The notes: generated by a model not told the origin, from the sequence alone. DNA of 64,000 bases from Nicotiana tabacum (GCF_000715075.1 NC_134082.1:188035948-188099947), one strand, 5' to 3'; counted from the stretch's first letter, positions 23,016 through 34,843 are shown. Numbers and translations: made by a program.

Positions 23016-26000
23016 TGTGAGCACGTGATTTTTGCCTCACGAAAACTACTCCAAAATAAATCAAAAATAAAATAAATTTCTTTTACTGTGCAATTTTTGA
23101 ATTTGCGTGGTGTTTGTTAAATATTTGTGTTATATCTGTAAATGTTTACTTTGTCATAACAAAATGAAAATTAAAATAAAAATATATGTTTCATGCATAT
23201 CTAGGATTTAATTATACATTTAATAATTGATTCAAAATAAAATCACAAAATATGCATTTGTTCTATTTTAAATATTTCACTATGTGATTAATGTTTGGTC
23301 TGTGTGTTAATTAATTGTTAAAAGGTAATTAATATCTTTGGAAGGGTAATTTTTGTTTTTATAATTTTAATTAAGATTTTAATGATTAACAATAAAATTA
23401 GAAAATAAAAAAAATATATAAGTTGTAAAAAAGAAAATCGGACCTGGACCTAAATCCAAGCCCAAACAAAATGAGCCCCATAAGCCCAGTCCAAACAAAC
23501 CTGTCTGGTCCAATTTACACGAGCCAAAACGACAGCGTTTGGTCACGCTTCATCAAGGACCGTTGGATTGAATCAATCCAACGGCGGAGATCTCACCCCC
23601 TTACCTGTAACCCTTTACCCGACCCTTTGACCCGATCCAGCCTGACCCCGAATTTCAACCAAACGACAACGTTTGGTTAAGTGAATTGATCTCAACCGTG
23701 CATCTTAATTGATCCAACGGATGAGATCAATCCATCCCACCCCTATATAAGGCCCAAACCCCTACCCCGGCCCCTAACTAAACACCCCCTCCTCTCAACT
23801 GTTCATCATCCCCTCCGAAATCACACCCTAACCCTAGCCGCCCTCATTCCCCACCGCCTGAAACCCGGCAGCAACAACGCCGCCGGTCACCACCTTAACA
23901 CCCCAGAACCCCCTGAACATCCTCTATCCAAATATGTTAGCCACTTGGCTCGAATCCTCCTGAAGGTTCTCGAATCTTCATTTGAAGATTAGAGCCAAAC
24001 TCGGATCTAAACCAAACAGCCCTTAATTAACACCATAGCATCCCCTATCCATCCTCATCACTGATCTGTTAGTAGCATGGTTCGAATCTTCATGGAAATA
24101 CTCTAATCTTCATTTGAAGATTCGAATGAAACCTAACCCTACTCAGATTCCCTCCAAATTAACACCAAATGACCCTTAGGCTTCCCTCACCCTTGTGTCA
24201 TCTTTGGTTCCCTTCGAATCTACCCGGAAATGTTCGGATTTAAAATCCAAGATCTGAAACCCTAAATTTTCTAATCTTGGAATTTTTTTAAATTCAAACG
24301 AAGGATTGAGGTTTAATCGACCTTAGTCAAAGTATTTTCAGTTGAAAATACTTCGACTAAGGTCTGTTTGATTTCAAAAACCCGAATTCAAGTTGAGTTC
24401 AAGTCCGGTTGAATTTGAAGGTTCAGAGGTATTTTTTCTATTTCTTTTGTGTATTCTACGTGTATTTTGTTTGTTTTAATAACCTGTGTAATTTTTTCCA
24501 TATTTTTGTTTATTTGTTCTATGGATTCTGTCTCCTACCCATCTACTTAATCCAAATATGAATTGTTTCTGTTGGTTGTGATTAATTACAATGTGTGTAA
24601 TCGACTCGATTAAGTTCGTCGATTAGTTGTATTGTAAATCTTGTTTTTGAAAATATTGACTGAAACAACCTGTTTTGAATGGATTATTTTGTTGTAATCA
24701 GTTGTTTCTTATTTGATAATCAGTTTAATTAATACTCGACAATTAAAACATCTTTGTTTATAGTTCAATAAAATCCGTCAAATGGATGTTGTATGAGTGT
24801 TGATTTCTGAGCATTGAGTTTCAGGGCATTGTCAGTATATTGACAATGCTCCTGTGTTTGCCTGATTCTGGTTCAATGTTGAAGTTCAGTTTGAATTGTT
24901 ATAATAATTTGAGTGTAATGTTGTTATGATGTTAGTTCTGAATTCAAGTTTACAAAGGTTGGGTAAATACAATTGTATTAGGAGGTTAATCATTAGGAAT
25001 TGGTTTTTAGCTGCTAGACAAGTTTAAATTCAGATAACTTGTTAAAATCTGGGACAGTAATTACAGTAGGAAATCTGGGACATTTTCGGGAATGAAACAG
25101 TTAAAACAATGAGGGTAATATATTAATAGTAGTGTGCTGAAAGTGGAAGTTAATGGCTATTATTTAAAGTGATAATGGGAAATAAAGGGTAATGGGGCTG
25201 CTTAGAATCAGGATAAGATCACTTAAAGTATTCAAAAGCAAATGTTAATGGAACTTTCTGATTTTAAAAGAAGAAAGGGGTCCAGGCAGCACTTAAAAAA
25301 GAAAGGCCTATTAGATTAAAAGCAAGCATATGAGAATAAGATGAGATGTACAAGCACAAATTGCAACACTTTATATCAATGGTAATTAGAAATAGAATTT
25401 GCACTAAATAAAAATAATGAAAAATTGTTCAAAAATACTTCTTCCCTTCATAAATCATTTTTGTTAATTTCATATACAATTCATTCTTTGGCATATATAT
25501 ATGTTGTATTTGCTAAAAATAGTATTAATCATATTTTTATTCTTTTCTTTGAATTTGAATAGTTTGGATGAATATAATTTATACTCGGAAATTATAATCG
25601 ACGGGCAACATTTAATAAGTTGTGAATTCTTTTTAAAAAATTTAAAGGCATCCCTTAAATGTGAATTTCTCAGGATTTTCATATAAAATGTGTAGATATA
25701 ATAAACAATTCGTGGAAAACCCATAATACCATTAAGAATATTTGGCGTAATTAGGAATACGTTCGCGTAACCTGATTATATTGCTAAAAGCAATTCGAAT
25801 TATGCGTTCGCGCAACTTCGACTGAACATTTTAATAAAAGGGATTTCTTCGAGGATGTAAAATAATTTCATATAACCCGGGATGTGCAGTTCATTGTTTA
25901 AATATAAGGGTGGTGACGTCCTTAATTCTATTTTAAATCACGAACATATGGATTTGTAATAAAGGATATAATATGGTCAATTATATTGTATACACGTATG

Positions 26001-26426
26001 CGTGACATGATCCCCGTAATTATGGAAGGTATATAATACGAATATACGTACGCGTAGTTCGTTTATATAATTGTAAACAATAAGTAAAAGGGGTAGTAAA
26101 ATCATGCAATAAAAACGTATTTAGTAAAATCAAGATAATTAAGCCGATAATAAAAACAGTTGAGCGACCGTGCTAGAACCACGGAATTCGGAAATGCCTA
26201 ACACCTTCTTCCGGATTAACAGAATTCCTTACTCAGGATTTCTGGTTCGCAGAATAATAAACAGAGTCATATTCTCCTCGATTCAGGGATTAAAACCGGT
26301 GACTAGGGACGCCTTAAAATTCCCAGGTGGCGACTCTGAAACAAACAAACAAATCCCGTTTCGACTGTCCTTTAATTGGAGAAAACTCCCTGCACCCCCG
26401 CCGGGGCGGAAAAAGGAGGTGTGACA
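23016..26426 (+). repeat. Right LTR of the inner element (3411 bp, internally deleted)
   Basis: Matches 5722-10189 but lacks about 1.06 kb; the junction lies at about 25300-25309. At the break, GAAAGG (left LTR 8002) joins AGGCCT (left LTR 9067), so three bases (AGG) are shared, as in microhomology-mediated deletion. The TATA box is kept at 23744-23752. The LTR ends GTGACA, then AGCCT. Confidence 0.95.
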
Positions 26427-26551
26427 AGCCTCACTTTTTTTTCCGCCATTGTTGGTTTTTATGAGGTTTGAAGAACAGTAATCGTCACTTTCAAGAACCT
26501 AGATGAGAACTATGATTTCAACTATGGAAATCCCTATAGACAGTGCCAAAT
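26427..26551 (-). other. Leader and PBS-like region of the outer element
   Basis: On the minus strand TGGCACTGTCTATAGGG (26548-26532) stands where a PBS is expected, three bases from the proposed LTR end; it looks like a mutated TGGCGCCGTCTGTGGGG-type site. An ATG for gag is possible at 26449-26447. The segment is cut off from the rest of gag by the inner element. Confidence 0.55.
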
Positions 26552-26995
26552 TGTTTGACTCAAAAGATGTTAAGACCTTTTTGAACAAATCAATCGAAGA
26601 TGAAGGGGTAAATCGTAGTTGAAGATAATAATCTCTAGAATAATAATAGGTAAAAAGAAGAGAGTTGCAAAGTTTTTTTTCATTCAAGATTGGTAAGTTT
26701 CCCTTGAGTCTCCCCCTTTAAATATCCTTTTTCATTCAAGGTTCGTGAAACGACATGCAAAAGATCTTTTTTTAGGAATATTCTCAATGTCCCCTAATAT
26801 GCTTACTCTACCACCGAGGTCTTATTATTTTTTCTCTTACTACAAGGTCGTACCCTTCTAGGCATCAACTCGCAGGTGTTCGGCCGTCTGTCGTGCTCAC
26901 TGCAGGTCGTGGTCGGTCAAATTCAGACCCATACAGCTATACCTAGTAAAAACCTGGACAAGACTTGGGTAAAAAGTGACTTGGGAGAAATATCA
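26552..26995 (-). repeat. Probable 5' LTR of the outer element
   Basis: On the plus strand it runs TGTTTGACTC ... ATATCA, i.e. TG...CA. A minus-strand TATA-like TATTTAAA lies at about 26718-26726, and a block GTAAAAACCTGG ... GACTTGGG (26948-26984) recalls 195-255 near the other end of the element. Edges are inferred from the PBS-like site and that weak similarity. Confidence 0.45.
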
Positions 26996-26997
26996 TC

Positions 26998-27083
26998 TAA
27001 TAGAGTTGAAGTAGGATTCTTCTTATAGAAGGAGAATCCTTCACTTTTTTGGAGGAGGATTTTCGGTCAAAATAACTCTATTA
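26998..27083. repeat. Small nested inverted repeat
   Basis: TAATAGAGTT at 26998 is matched by its exact complement AACTCTATTA at 27074-27083. Inside is a second inverted repeat (GGATTCT ... AGAATCC). It directly adjoins the proposed outer LTR edge. It could be a very small MITE or a chance hairpin. Confidence 0.45.
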
Positions 27084-27580
27084 AAGGAAGACTAATTTCA
27101 CCCATTAACTCACCTTTTAGAGTTGTATTGTTCTTGCCCATCCAAAGCAAAATCATCTAAGGTTTTACTAGGCAAATAACAGAAGACTGCAGTCCTGGAT
27201 TCTTGCTGTTTGGAAGATTTGTGCAACTATTTCAAGAGGTTAGTGCTTCAAATCTCGTTATTATTGCATTGTCTAGTTTACATGTATTTGATGCATGGTT
27301 TGTATGCTTGCTTCCGCTGCGCATGTTCTAACAATAAGGATTTAGAGGAATATGGTAGTAGATTAGTAAGTAGTCGAACGCATTTCTCTTTTATACCTAC
27401 ATTGCTTTTCCTTTACAAGTAATACTAGTGTAGTCTAGTATTTCATATTCTTAGATTTCTATTATTACTTGTTGTTTCTGTTGCTTTGGTTATCTTATTT
27501 TCTGGTTGTAGTTACTATGTTTTTTCTCATGGCTTCTTCACCGCCGTATCTTTTTTTTAAACTGATATGATTATGTTTTC
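27084..27580. other. Intergenic, no gene seen
   Basis: AT-rich sequence with only short unconvincing open frames (for example 27210-27422, without recognisable motifs). Confidence 0.5.
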
Positions 27581-27722
27581 CTTGAGCGAAGGGTCTATCG
27601 GAAACATGATCAGTTTCTCTATCTTCACAAGATAAATAAGGTTAAGATCTATACGTACACACTATTCTTTTTAGACCTCACTTATAAAAAAATTACACTG
27701 CATATGTAATTGTCGTTGTTGT
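27581..27722 (+). mobile_element. TS-like SINE, 3' part
   Basis: GAGCGAAGGGTCTATCGGAA, GGTTAAGATCTATACGTACAC, ACCTCACTTATAAAA, ATTACACTGCATATG and a GTCGTTGTTG tail follow the order of the 3' region of the tobacco TS SINE family (GAGGGTCTATCGGAAACAG, GTAAGGTCTGCGTACAC, ACCCCACTTGTGGGATTACA, (TTG)n). The tRNA-like 5' part is not recognised, so the copy is truncated or very diverged. Confidence 0.7.
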
Positions 27723-29081
27723 AATCCGAGTAAACCCTCCCTGCGAAGTTTAGGATAAGGTAATTTCACTCCCTCTTCAAGCATTCGTTTGCCTTTGGGA
27801 AAATATAGATTGAGAAAGAAAAGTAGCAATAAGCAGTTGGTCGGCTAGGGGTGTACCCCATTGTCGGGTCCATAAGTCAGTTGTGTTTGTGAGAATGAGA
27901 AATGGAGCCACATAGGACCGGGCTTCTAAATCACGCTACCAAAGTTCCGCTACTAACGGTCCTTAAATTGACCGTTATAAAAGTGTGTATGTGTGTGGGT
28001 GTCGCTGAATATTTAATATTCAAAAAGTTGTTGACACGTCAAGAATAATATAGTACTCTGAAGTACTACTTGCATGTTAAGAAAATTTACCTGACTTTAG
28101 CAGGAAACTTTACATTTCTAGAAAGATTTTTCTGCCAGCTCTGAGTTACACTTGCATTCATTTCACTGCCACACCCCACACGCCATTCCACTTGTAAATT
28201 AAAGAAAGAAGCTTTACTTTGAATCTGTGCCAAATCTCAAAATAATTCAGGTTAGTGATGCAAACTGCATAGTTAAGACTACAGAAAATTACCTATACGA
28301 AACAGTTCAGAATTATTTATTTTTTGACATGCACCTTAATTCACATGACTCTTGTAATAGCCTAATGACCAATACTTAAATAAAACTTCCATCCAGTTCG
28401 TTGGAAAATTCGTTTTATTTTTGTTTTCTTATACATAAGATTTATTTGCAGCCAACTTGGGAGCTTAATATGAGAAAGATGACTGAAAAGAAAGGTAAAT
28501 GATATAAGTGCATGCATCTTTTAGGTGCAATTTGCTTCTTCTTCTTCTAATATGAACAATTTCTTTGGTGTTTTGGATATACGGCTTACTTATTTTTCCT
28601 TTTACATAAAATAGCTCAAGAGTTCGATTTTGACATTTTCAAGACTTAAGTACATCAATTTGTTTTATTTTTCTTTTCCTTTTCCCTTTTGCCAGCGACA
28701 AAAACACAGCTCACCTAATATACCCGTTTGAATATTCTTTTTCACTTTGTCAAAAAAAAATTAATGATCTAATACTCTTTAGATATAAATTATTCCATTT
28801 TCAAACATCATTTTCGAGCTCCACCCAAGATATCTAAAACTAAAAGCTCGTTATCTCTAGAAAAATTAACAGCAAATTTAATAAAACCATTAAATTACAA
28901 AACAATTTGCTTTATCCATAATAATAAATACCGTAAATCAGCAAACACGTGGGCCAGCCTTCATCCTTCACAAGTGGCAACTCTTGATCCAGCTCAGCCC
29001 AGAATCAAACCTCTCTTTTACCCCTATCAACGGTCCAGATTTCATCATAACCCACAAACCGCGTCCCCGAGCCTCCACGAT
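27723..29081. other. Intergenic upstream region of the DUF4408/DUF761 gene
   Basis: AT-rich with no recognisable gene. The last 100-150 bp before the TATA box contain a CACGTG G-box-like hexamer at about 28946-28951 (CAAACACGTGGGCC), a common plant promoter element. Confidence 0.5.
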
Positions 29082-29089
29082 TATTTATA
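29082..29089 (+). promoter_or_regulatory. TATA box of the DUF4408/DUF761 gene
   Basis: TATTTATA about 150 bp upstream of the ATG, 130 bp after a G-box-like CACGTG. It predicts transcription from about 29115. Confidence 0.55.
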
Positions 29090-29236
29090 CTCCTCAACCC
29101 CCAAAGCACTTTTCCATAACCAATCCACTTCACCTGCTCTTCCTTTGATTCCTTTACAGTTATTAACACTCACCGGAAAACTCAAAACACTCACTGGAAA
29201 GCAAATAATTTCGGTAAGGTTATCGAAGAAATTAAA

Positions 29237-30884
29237 ATGGCGCCGTCGACGAACAGTTTAATTCTATCGCTTAAGGTTGTACTAATATCAATTGGTGCAG
29301 TTTCCTTAGCGATGGTATTAAAAGCGTCTATTCCGTTAGTTTTTTACGAACTCCCAACTATTTGGAGTGCCGTTATAGCTTGGCTTAAGCCTCCGTATCT
29401 CTACGTTGTGATCAACGGTATTATCATCATCATCGCCGCCACTTCTCGTTCCTCGAACCATAAGGAGTCCAGCTCCAGCGATCAATTTCAGCCGTTGATT
29501 ACTGCTAGAACACCTCCACAGTCAGATTTGATAGCGATTGCTCATTCGGGGCTTCATTCAGTCCAAAGTGAAGTGAAGGAAGTGTTGGAGGCGGCCTCGC
29601 CGCTGCCGGTGAACGAACCGCTGGTGTTGGAGGTTAAGCCTGTGGTGGTGAACGGCTCTAGTATTGTGGATGTGAATCCTGCAGATGAAGGTGTGAATGA
29701 TGAGCCTGTTGACAGTGATGCGATTGTGATTTCGAAATCTGTTGTGGCTCCAGCGCCGGAAGCTGACACTGAAACTGAGCTTCTTCTACTGAAGGCGACG
29801 GAGAAACCTCTGGTTTCTTCTAGGTTTGGTAACCGGAAACCGCCTGTGAAAACGAGTCCAGAAGGTACGTGAAAACTACTAACCTTTTTATTTAGTGCTC
29901 ATTTACTACTAGACTATATTTGAAGTCACGACATTTTCTTTTTGGCATAAAAGAATTTCAAATATTTTTATATGTTTGAATTTTTGATATAAGAAAAAAA
30001 ATATAGTAATTTGAAATAGGTAGTATTTAAAATATTTTTATAAATAGTAAAAGCAAAAATTAATTTTTGACATTTAAATATTAATTGTGTCACATAAATT
30101 CATGAAACAAAGTAAACAAAAATGTATTTTATGTTATATATATTCAATAGTTTAAAATTTATTATTTAAAAAGCCTTTTCGAATTTCCAATTCACATAAA
30201 AATAAGGTATTTTCATCCCTTTTTTCCCTGAATCCTTACATAAAACGGGACGTGACGAGAAAAAGTACATGAGTATATTGTTAGCTATATAAAGCAAACG
30301 CCGCAAATGGCGTCATCTGAAAATCGCGTCGACGTCACACTAGAACCCTTATCTCTTGTTCCTATCCATTTATTCAGATAAAGTATCTATCTTTGCAACT
30401 TCTATTAAATAAAATTTTGAAATTAATATCAGAAATAAATAAATGGACAATTTCAGGGCTGAAGGCACTGAGGGTGGCGAGGTCGAAAAAGCCGGAGACA
30501 TTAGAGAACACATGGAAGATGATAACAGAGGGGCGTCACGTGCCACTCACGAGACACCTGAAGAAATCAGACACCTTTCAAGACCACAGACGTCACGTGA
30601 CGGTGGACGCTCCGGAGGAAAACGAGAATTCCACCACCTTTCAACAGCCGCAGCAGCAGAGGCACGTGCTTAAGTCGGAGACGTTTAAGGACCGAACAAA
30701 CTACGACTCGCCGTCGGCTTCGCCGTCTCCGTCGGCAGCGAAGCTGGTGAAAGAGCCGTCACCGAGTGCCGACGAGTTGAATCGGCGAGTGGAGGCGTTT
30801 ATCAAGAAGTTCAATGAAGATATGAGAATGCAGAGACAACAGTCTATGCAGCAGTACATGGAGATGATTAACCGTGGCGTCTAA
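29237..30884 (+). CDS. DUF4408 and DUF761 domain protein (A70-like family), two exons
   Basis: Exon 1 is 29237-29864 and exon 2 is 30457-30884. The 592-bp intron has a GTACGTG donor and a TTTCAG acceptor; splicing in phase 1 gives 352 codons including the stop. Residues ~12-35 and ~52-68 are hydrophobic (two membrane segments); WSAVIAWLKPPYLYVVINGI marks DUF4408. The middle is acidic and low in complexity. The C-terminus (LNRRVEAFIKKFNEDMRMQR, QYMEMINRG) is a DUF761 motif. Both domains at opposite ends typify plant proteins annotated as PAMP-induced A70 or as uncharacterised; their biochemical role is not known. Exon 2 begins GLKALRVARSKKPETLENTWKMI-like sequence, also conserved in such proteins. 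The gene looks intact. Confidence 0.88.
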
Positions 30885-31868
30885 AGTAACGTCTTAGTAA
30901 ATTACTCTTTTTTAATCTTCATTTCCAGTAAAAAAAAGAAGGGTTTTTTTTCCTTTTAAAAGAAAAGGTTGACAAAGAAAAAAAAAGGGAACAAAAAAGA
31001 AAGGGGTTTGCAATATGGATTTAACTTTTTTGGTTTTTGGGTGACTAGTTCTTGTTTGATATTCATGTATTGAAAATAGGAAGTATAGGGAACCTCTTAC
31101 TGTACAAATTAAAGTGGATAAATCAAATACAGTGAATTGTTCTTTTATTGATATAATTTATTAAATGAAGAAAATCGAATATAGTGTAGTTACAGTTGTT
31201 GCAGATGGTGTATTAGTGTATATTTTATGAACTTCATTATTTAATTCGTTTAATGACTTAGAATTATTGCGGATGGTGCCTTAGTATAGAATTTATACTT
31301 GGATTAGCTAATATCAATAATTAAACAGTGAATAAATACAATTTTAAATTTTTATACTGGAATTAATATCCTAATCATCTAAAAGGTAGGAATTAAATAC
31401 GGTGGAAGATATAGAATACTTGACATATACGGTGGAAGGTCTACAAACTCAGAAACTTTTCAAGATTAAGTGTCTAAACGCTAATTTATTGACTCAATTC
31501 GAAAAAGTTGTATTTCAAGTTGATTAAGTAAAACCCACCTCTTTACCATGGAAAAAGAAAAAGGTTGTGCATGTCAATGAAACTTGTGTAGCCTAGGACA
31601 ATAGAATTTAATTTTGTAAAGAGTTTTTTCATCTTTTGGAGCAAACATCAGGTGCATGTTGAAGCCTCCTAACAGCTAAATGGAGATTTCCTTATAGTTT
31701 TGTGTTTGTAGGGTTCTTTAATTTTGTGCTATTTTCAGCGTCTTCAAGTGGTGTTTTTCTGCTCGTTATTTATAGGTCATATAAAACAACTTTAATGTTA
31801 CTCCAATGCTCCTTTTTATAGCGTCAATGCATAAAAATTAAATTAGAAAAGTCATATTTTTTTCCGCC
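30885..31868. other. 3' flank of the DUF4408/DUF761 gene, intergenic
   Basis: A/T-rich 3' UTR-like sequence (purine-rich tract at 30929-31005), then sequence without genes. A short diverged duplication (TGTTGCAGATGGTGTATTAGTGTA near 31197 against TATTGCGGATGGTGCCTTAGTATA near 31264) is visible. Confidence 0.5.
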
Positions 31869-32235
31869 AATGGGCGTTTTGGAAGCTTCGGAGTTGAGAC
31901 ATATGTTTGAGTGAGGAGATATGGGGGAGGAAAGGGCACCAAAACGTGTAACAACTTACTACTGACATAGTTGTTTGGCTCTTCACAAACTGTCGGTGGA
32001 TTTGGATTAACCTTAGATTTTCCAACTTGCAATTTGTCCCCATCTTTTGGGTCAAATTTTCCCGCAAGAAAAAAATTCTTATGTAAAGCCAAACTCATGT
32101 TACATCAGATAAATTAGTGCTTTTGTATGTAAGAATATTAGAATTCATGTTTTATTTTCGATTGTCATAATTATATTTTGAACTAAAATCACATTATTAG
32201 ACGCACAAGTTGTAGCTCGTTTAGTAGTACTTTGG
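31869..32235 (+). repeat. Diverged direct repeat, copy A
   Basis: Starts AATGGGCGTTTTGGAAGCTT and includes AAACTGTCGGTGGATTTGG, ATTAACCTTAGATTTTCC and TTTTGGGTCAAATTTTCC. It recurs at 34327-34655 with many substitutions and small indels. Its nature is unknown (old duplication or unrecognised element). Confidence 0.8.
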
Positions 32236-32610
32236 TACCATAATGGCATAATGTTAATACTACATGTTTCATTTCCCATTTGACATTGGAATTCTTTTCT
32301 CAAATATTTGTTGTAACAAGTTCTAAAAGTATGTAATTTTATTTGGAAAATTGAGATTTTGTTCATTTAAGAACGACAATTCAAGACGATTACTTGCAGA
32401 TTCTCTAACCAAAAATATTCGTACTTTGTGCACATAAATTTCCGAATATATATATATATCTATGAACATATTGACGGAATACTACCATAGTGGAGTGGGA
32501 AGAGAAAAACAAAAAGGGGTTACAGAAATCGGACTCAAATGCAAGTGATTGCTTTTAATTTTGATCCCTTCGTTGAAGGCAAGTAGGAGCTCCAAGTAAC
32601 AAGTAATTTT

Positions 32611-33923
32611 GAGTCAATCACTCAAATGGTTACTCAACTATCTAAAATTATCTCCTAAAGTCAACTTTCTTTCATTTTGTAACAACAAAATCACTGAACT
32701 ATGTCTATTGTATTCAGAAGGTCACTCAACTAGATTTTCCAAATTTTGGATTGCCAAATACCTATTTTACCCTCTAAATTATAAATATTTATCTTTCTTT
32801 TTTTTTGTAATTTTTTAGTATTATGATTTTCTCCTTTTAATTTATATTATGGACTTGCCTATAGAATAAATAAATATTATTTATAAATTAAAAAAATAAA
32901 AAGTATTTAAGCATCTATAATGCTGGACTAACAAAATAATGAGCATAGTAAAAAAAATTAATTAGAATAATTTGTTTGTAATAATAATTTTAGTATTAAT
33001 AACAAAAATTCAAAAATTTATTTACACAATCCAGAATGAAAGAAAATAAAGGTTGTAAAATATATATTCCATGCATGTAATACAAAAATAATTATTTAAA
33101 TAAAAGTATTTTTAGAATATACATTATATATTTTTGAAAATTATGCTCAATTATATTATATATATTCCATGCACGACTTAACATAATATATTTTACCCTA
33201 TACAGATAGTCCCCCTGCTTTCTGGTGACATAACTTTGTGTCATCGGAAAGTTAGTAGAAACATAATAATATAATTGAGCATAATTTTTAAGAATATATA
33301 ATCTATATTATAAAAATACCTTTATTTAAATAATTATTTGTATATTACGTGCATGAAATATATTTTTTACAACCTTTATTTTCTTTATTCCGAATTGTGT
33401 AAATAAATTTTTGAATTTTTGTTGTTAATACTAAAATTATTATTACTAACAAATTATTCTAATTAATTTTTTTATTATGCTCATTATTTTGTTATTCCAG
33501 CATTATATTTGCTTAAATACTTTTTATTTTTTAATTTGTAAATAATATTATTTATTCTATTGGTAAGTCCATTAATATAAATTAAAAAGGAAAAATCATA
33601 ATATTAAAAAGTTTTAAAAAATAAAAAGAAGATAATAATTTTACAATTTAGAGGGTAAAAATAAGTATTTGGCAATCCAAAATTTAGAAAATCTAGTTGA
33701 GTGACCTTCTGAGTGCAATATGCACACAAAAAAAAAAAAAGATAAATGTTTATAATTTAGAGGGTAAAAATAAGTATTTGGCGATCCAAAATTTGGAAAA
33801 TCTAGTTGAGTGGCCTTCTGAGTGCAATAGGCATAGTTCAGTGACTTTGTTGTTACAAACGAAAGTAAAGTGACTTTAGGAGATAATTTGGTATAGTTGA
33901 GTGACTGTTTGAGTAATAGACTC
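32611..33923. mobile_element. Mutator-like foldback element with long terminal inverted repeats
   Basis: Ends are GAGTCAATCACTCAAA (left) and the complement-matching TTTGAGTAATAGACTC (right). A perfect 9-bp target duplication AGTAATTTT stands outside (32602-32610 and 33924-33932); 9 bp is the Mutator superfamily size. The two arms (about 32611-33165 and 33265-33923) are mutual inverted repeats, leaving a centre of about 100 bp with CCCCCTGCTTTCTGGTGACA. The right arm is longer because a piece of about 110 bp is tandemly duplicated (GGGTAAAAATAAGTATTTGG at 33652 and again near 33763). There is no transposase ORF, so it is non-autonomous. Confidence 0.9.
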
Positions 33924-34326
33924 AGTAATTTTTCACAACACTAATATAATGCTGCTCTAGTAGGTCTAGTAATAGTATTATTTTCCGCAACCAATATAAT
34001 GCTGTTAATTGCATGCCAAATATGTTACTCCTTCTGTCTTAATTATTTTATGTGACAAAAAGTATTTTCATTTTACTCTCAAGAACATGACTTGATATGA
34101 CCGAATTGATATAAAATTTCATTCTCTTATATGGAAAAAGAAAATAATAAGATGTAGAACTCGCACTATCACTATCATTTAAAAGTATAATTTTTGTATT
34201 TTGCATATAGTTGGATTATTTTACTAAAGCACTCGCTACTATTTATTTCGAACGTTGGAATTTGAAACTTTTGATTAACTAGAAAGATCCCGACCATTCA
34301 TTTTTTCCTCTTTGATTATTAGAGCA

Positions 34327-34655
34327 AATGGGTGTTTTGGAAGCTTGAATCACATATGTTTCAGTGACAAGATATATATGGGGACCAAAATAACATAGTT
34401 GTTTGGGAGTTAACGAACTGTCGGTGAATTTGGATTAACCTTAGATTTTCCTACTTGCAACTGCCTCAATCTTTTGGGTCAAATTTTCCTGCACAGCAAA
34501 AAAAAGCCAAACTCACGTTACATCAGATATATAGTGAATATTTAAGAGTAGAATTTCATATTTTATTCATGATTGTCAGAATTATATTTTTGAAATAAAA
34601 TCACGTTATTAGACACAAGTTGTAGCTCAGTTACCTTGTACTTTTGTGCTTGTGG
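34327..34655 (+). repeat. Diverged direct repeat, copy B
   Basis: Second copy of 31869-32235 in the same orientation (AATGGGTGTTTTGGAAGCTT; GAACTGTCGGTGAATTTGG). The start-to-start distance is 2458 bp, of which 1322 bp is the foldback element plus one target copy. Confidence 0.8.
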
Positions 34656-34843
34656 TATATTCTGAGGATCGAACTGAAAGGGTGTCAAATTCCGTAACCA
34701 GCACTACAAAGTCAAATTTTCCTTTTCAGATAATGACAATCTATTAGAGAGAATTAAAAAAAAAAAATTACATTAGCGTGTAGAAGTTCCAATTATAATA
34801 TTTGAAAGGCTCGTGACAAGGTTGAGTAAGATTGTCAGCTGCA

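Larger units (their letters stand above)
5722..26426 (+). mobile_element. Inner Ogre-like Ty3/gypsy (Tat lineage) retrotransposon, non-autonomous
   Basis: The element starts TGTGAGCACG at 5722 and ends GTGACA at 26426, with a perfect 5-bp target duplication AGCCT outside (5717-5721, 26427-26431). Order: left LTR, PBS, ORF1, gag-pro, intron, short pol start, aRNH, integrase, long 3' UTR with minisatellite, PPT, right LTR. ORF1 upstream of gag, a pro/pol intron, aRNH and huge LTRs are features reported for Ogre elements. The first 780 bp of the LTRs differ at roughly 9 substitutions by my count, so the insertion is fairly young. RT and the first RNase H are missing, so any movement would have needed enzymes in trans. 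Confidence 0.95.
1..26995 (-). mobile_element. Outer Ty3/gypsy Tat-type retrotransposon, degenerate and split by a nested element
   Basis: Read on the minus strand the order is leader (26551-26427), [inner element], gag, protease, RT, RNase H, archaeal-type RNase H, integrase (down to 265). An extra aRNH domain between RNase H and integrase is typical of the Tat lineage. The body is interrupted at 5721/26427 by a younger element; AGCCT occurs on both sides (5717-5721 and 26427-26431). Coding parts carry in-frame stops and frameshifts throughout, so it is an old, immobile copy. The right limit (about 26995) rests on a weak LTR comparison and the left end is outside the window. Confidence 0.8.

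Noticed and set aside
28974..29261. 95-codon plus-strand open frame overlapping the start of the DUF4408/DUF761 gene
   Set aside because: It covers the TATA box and 5' UTR of the real gene and has no recognisable motif.
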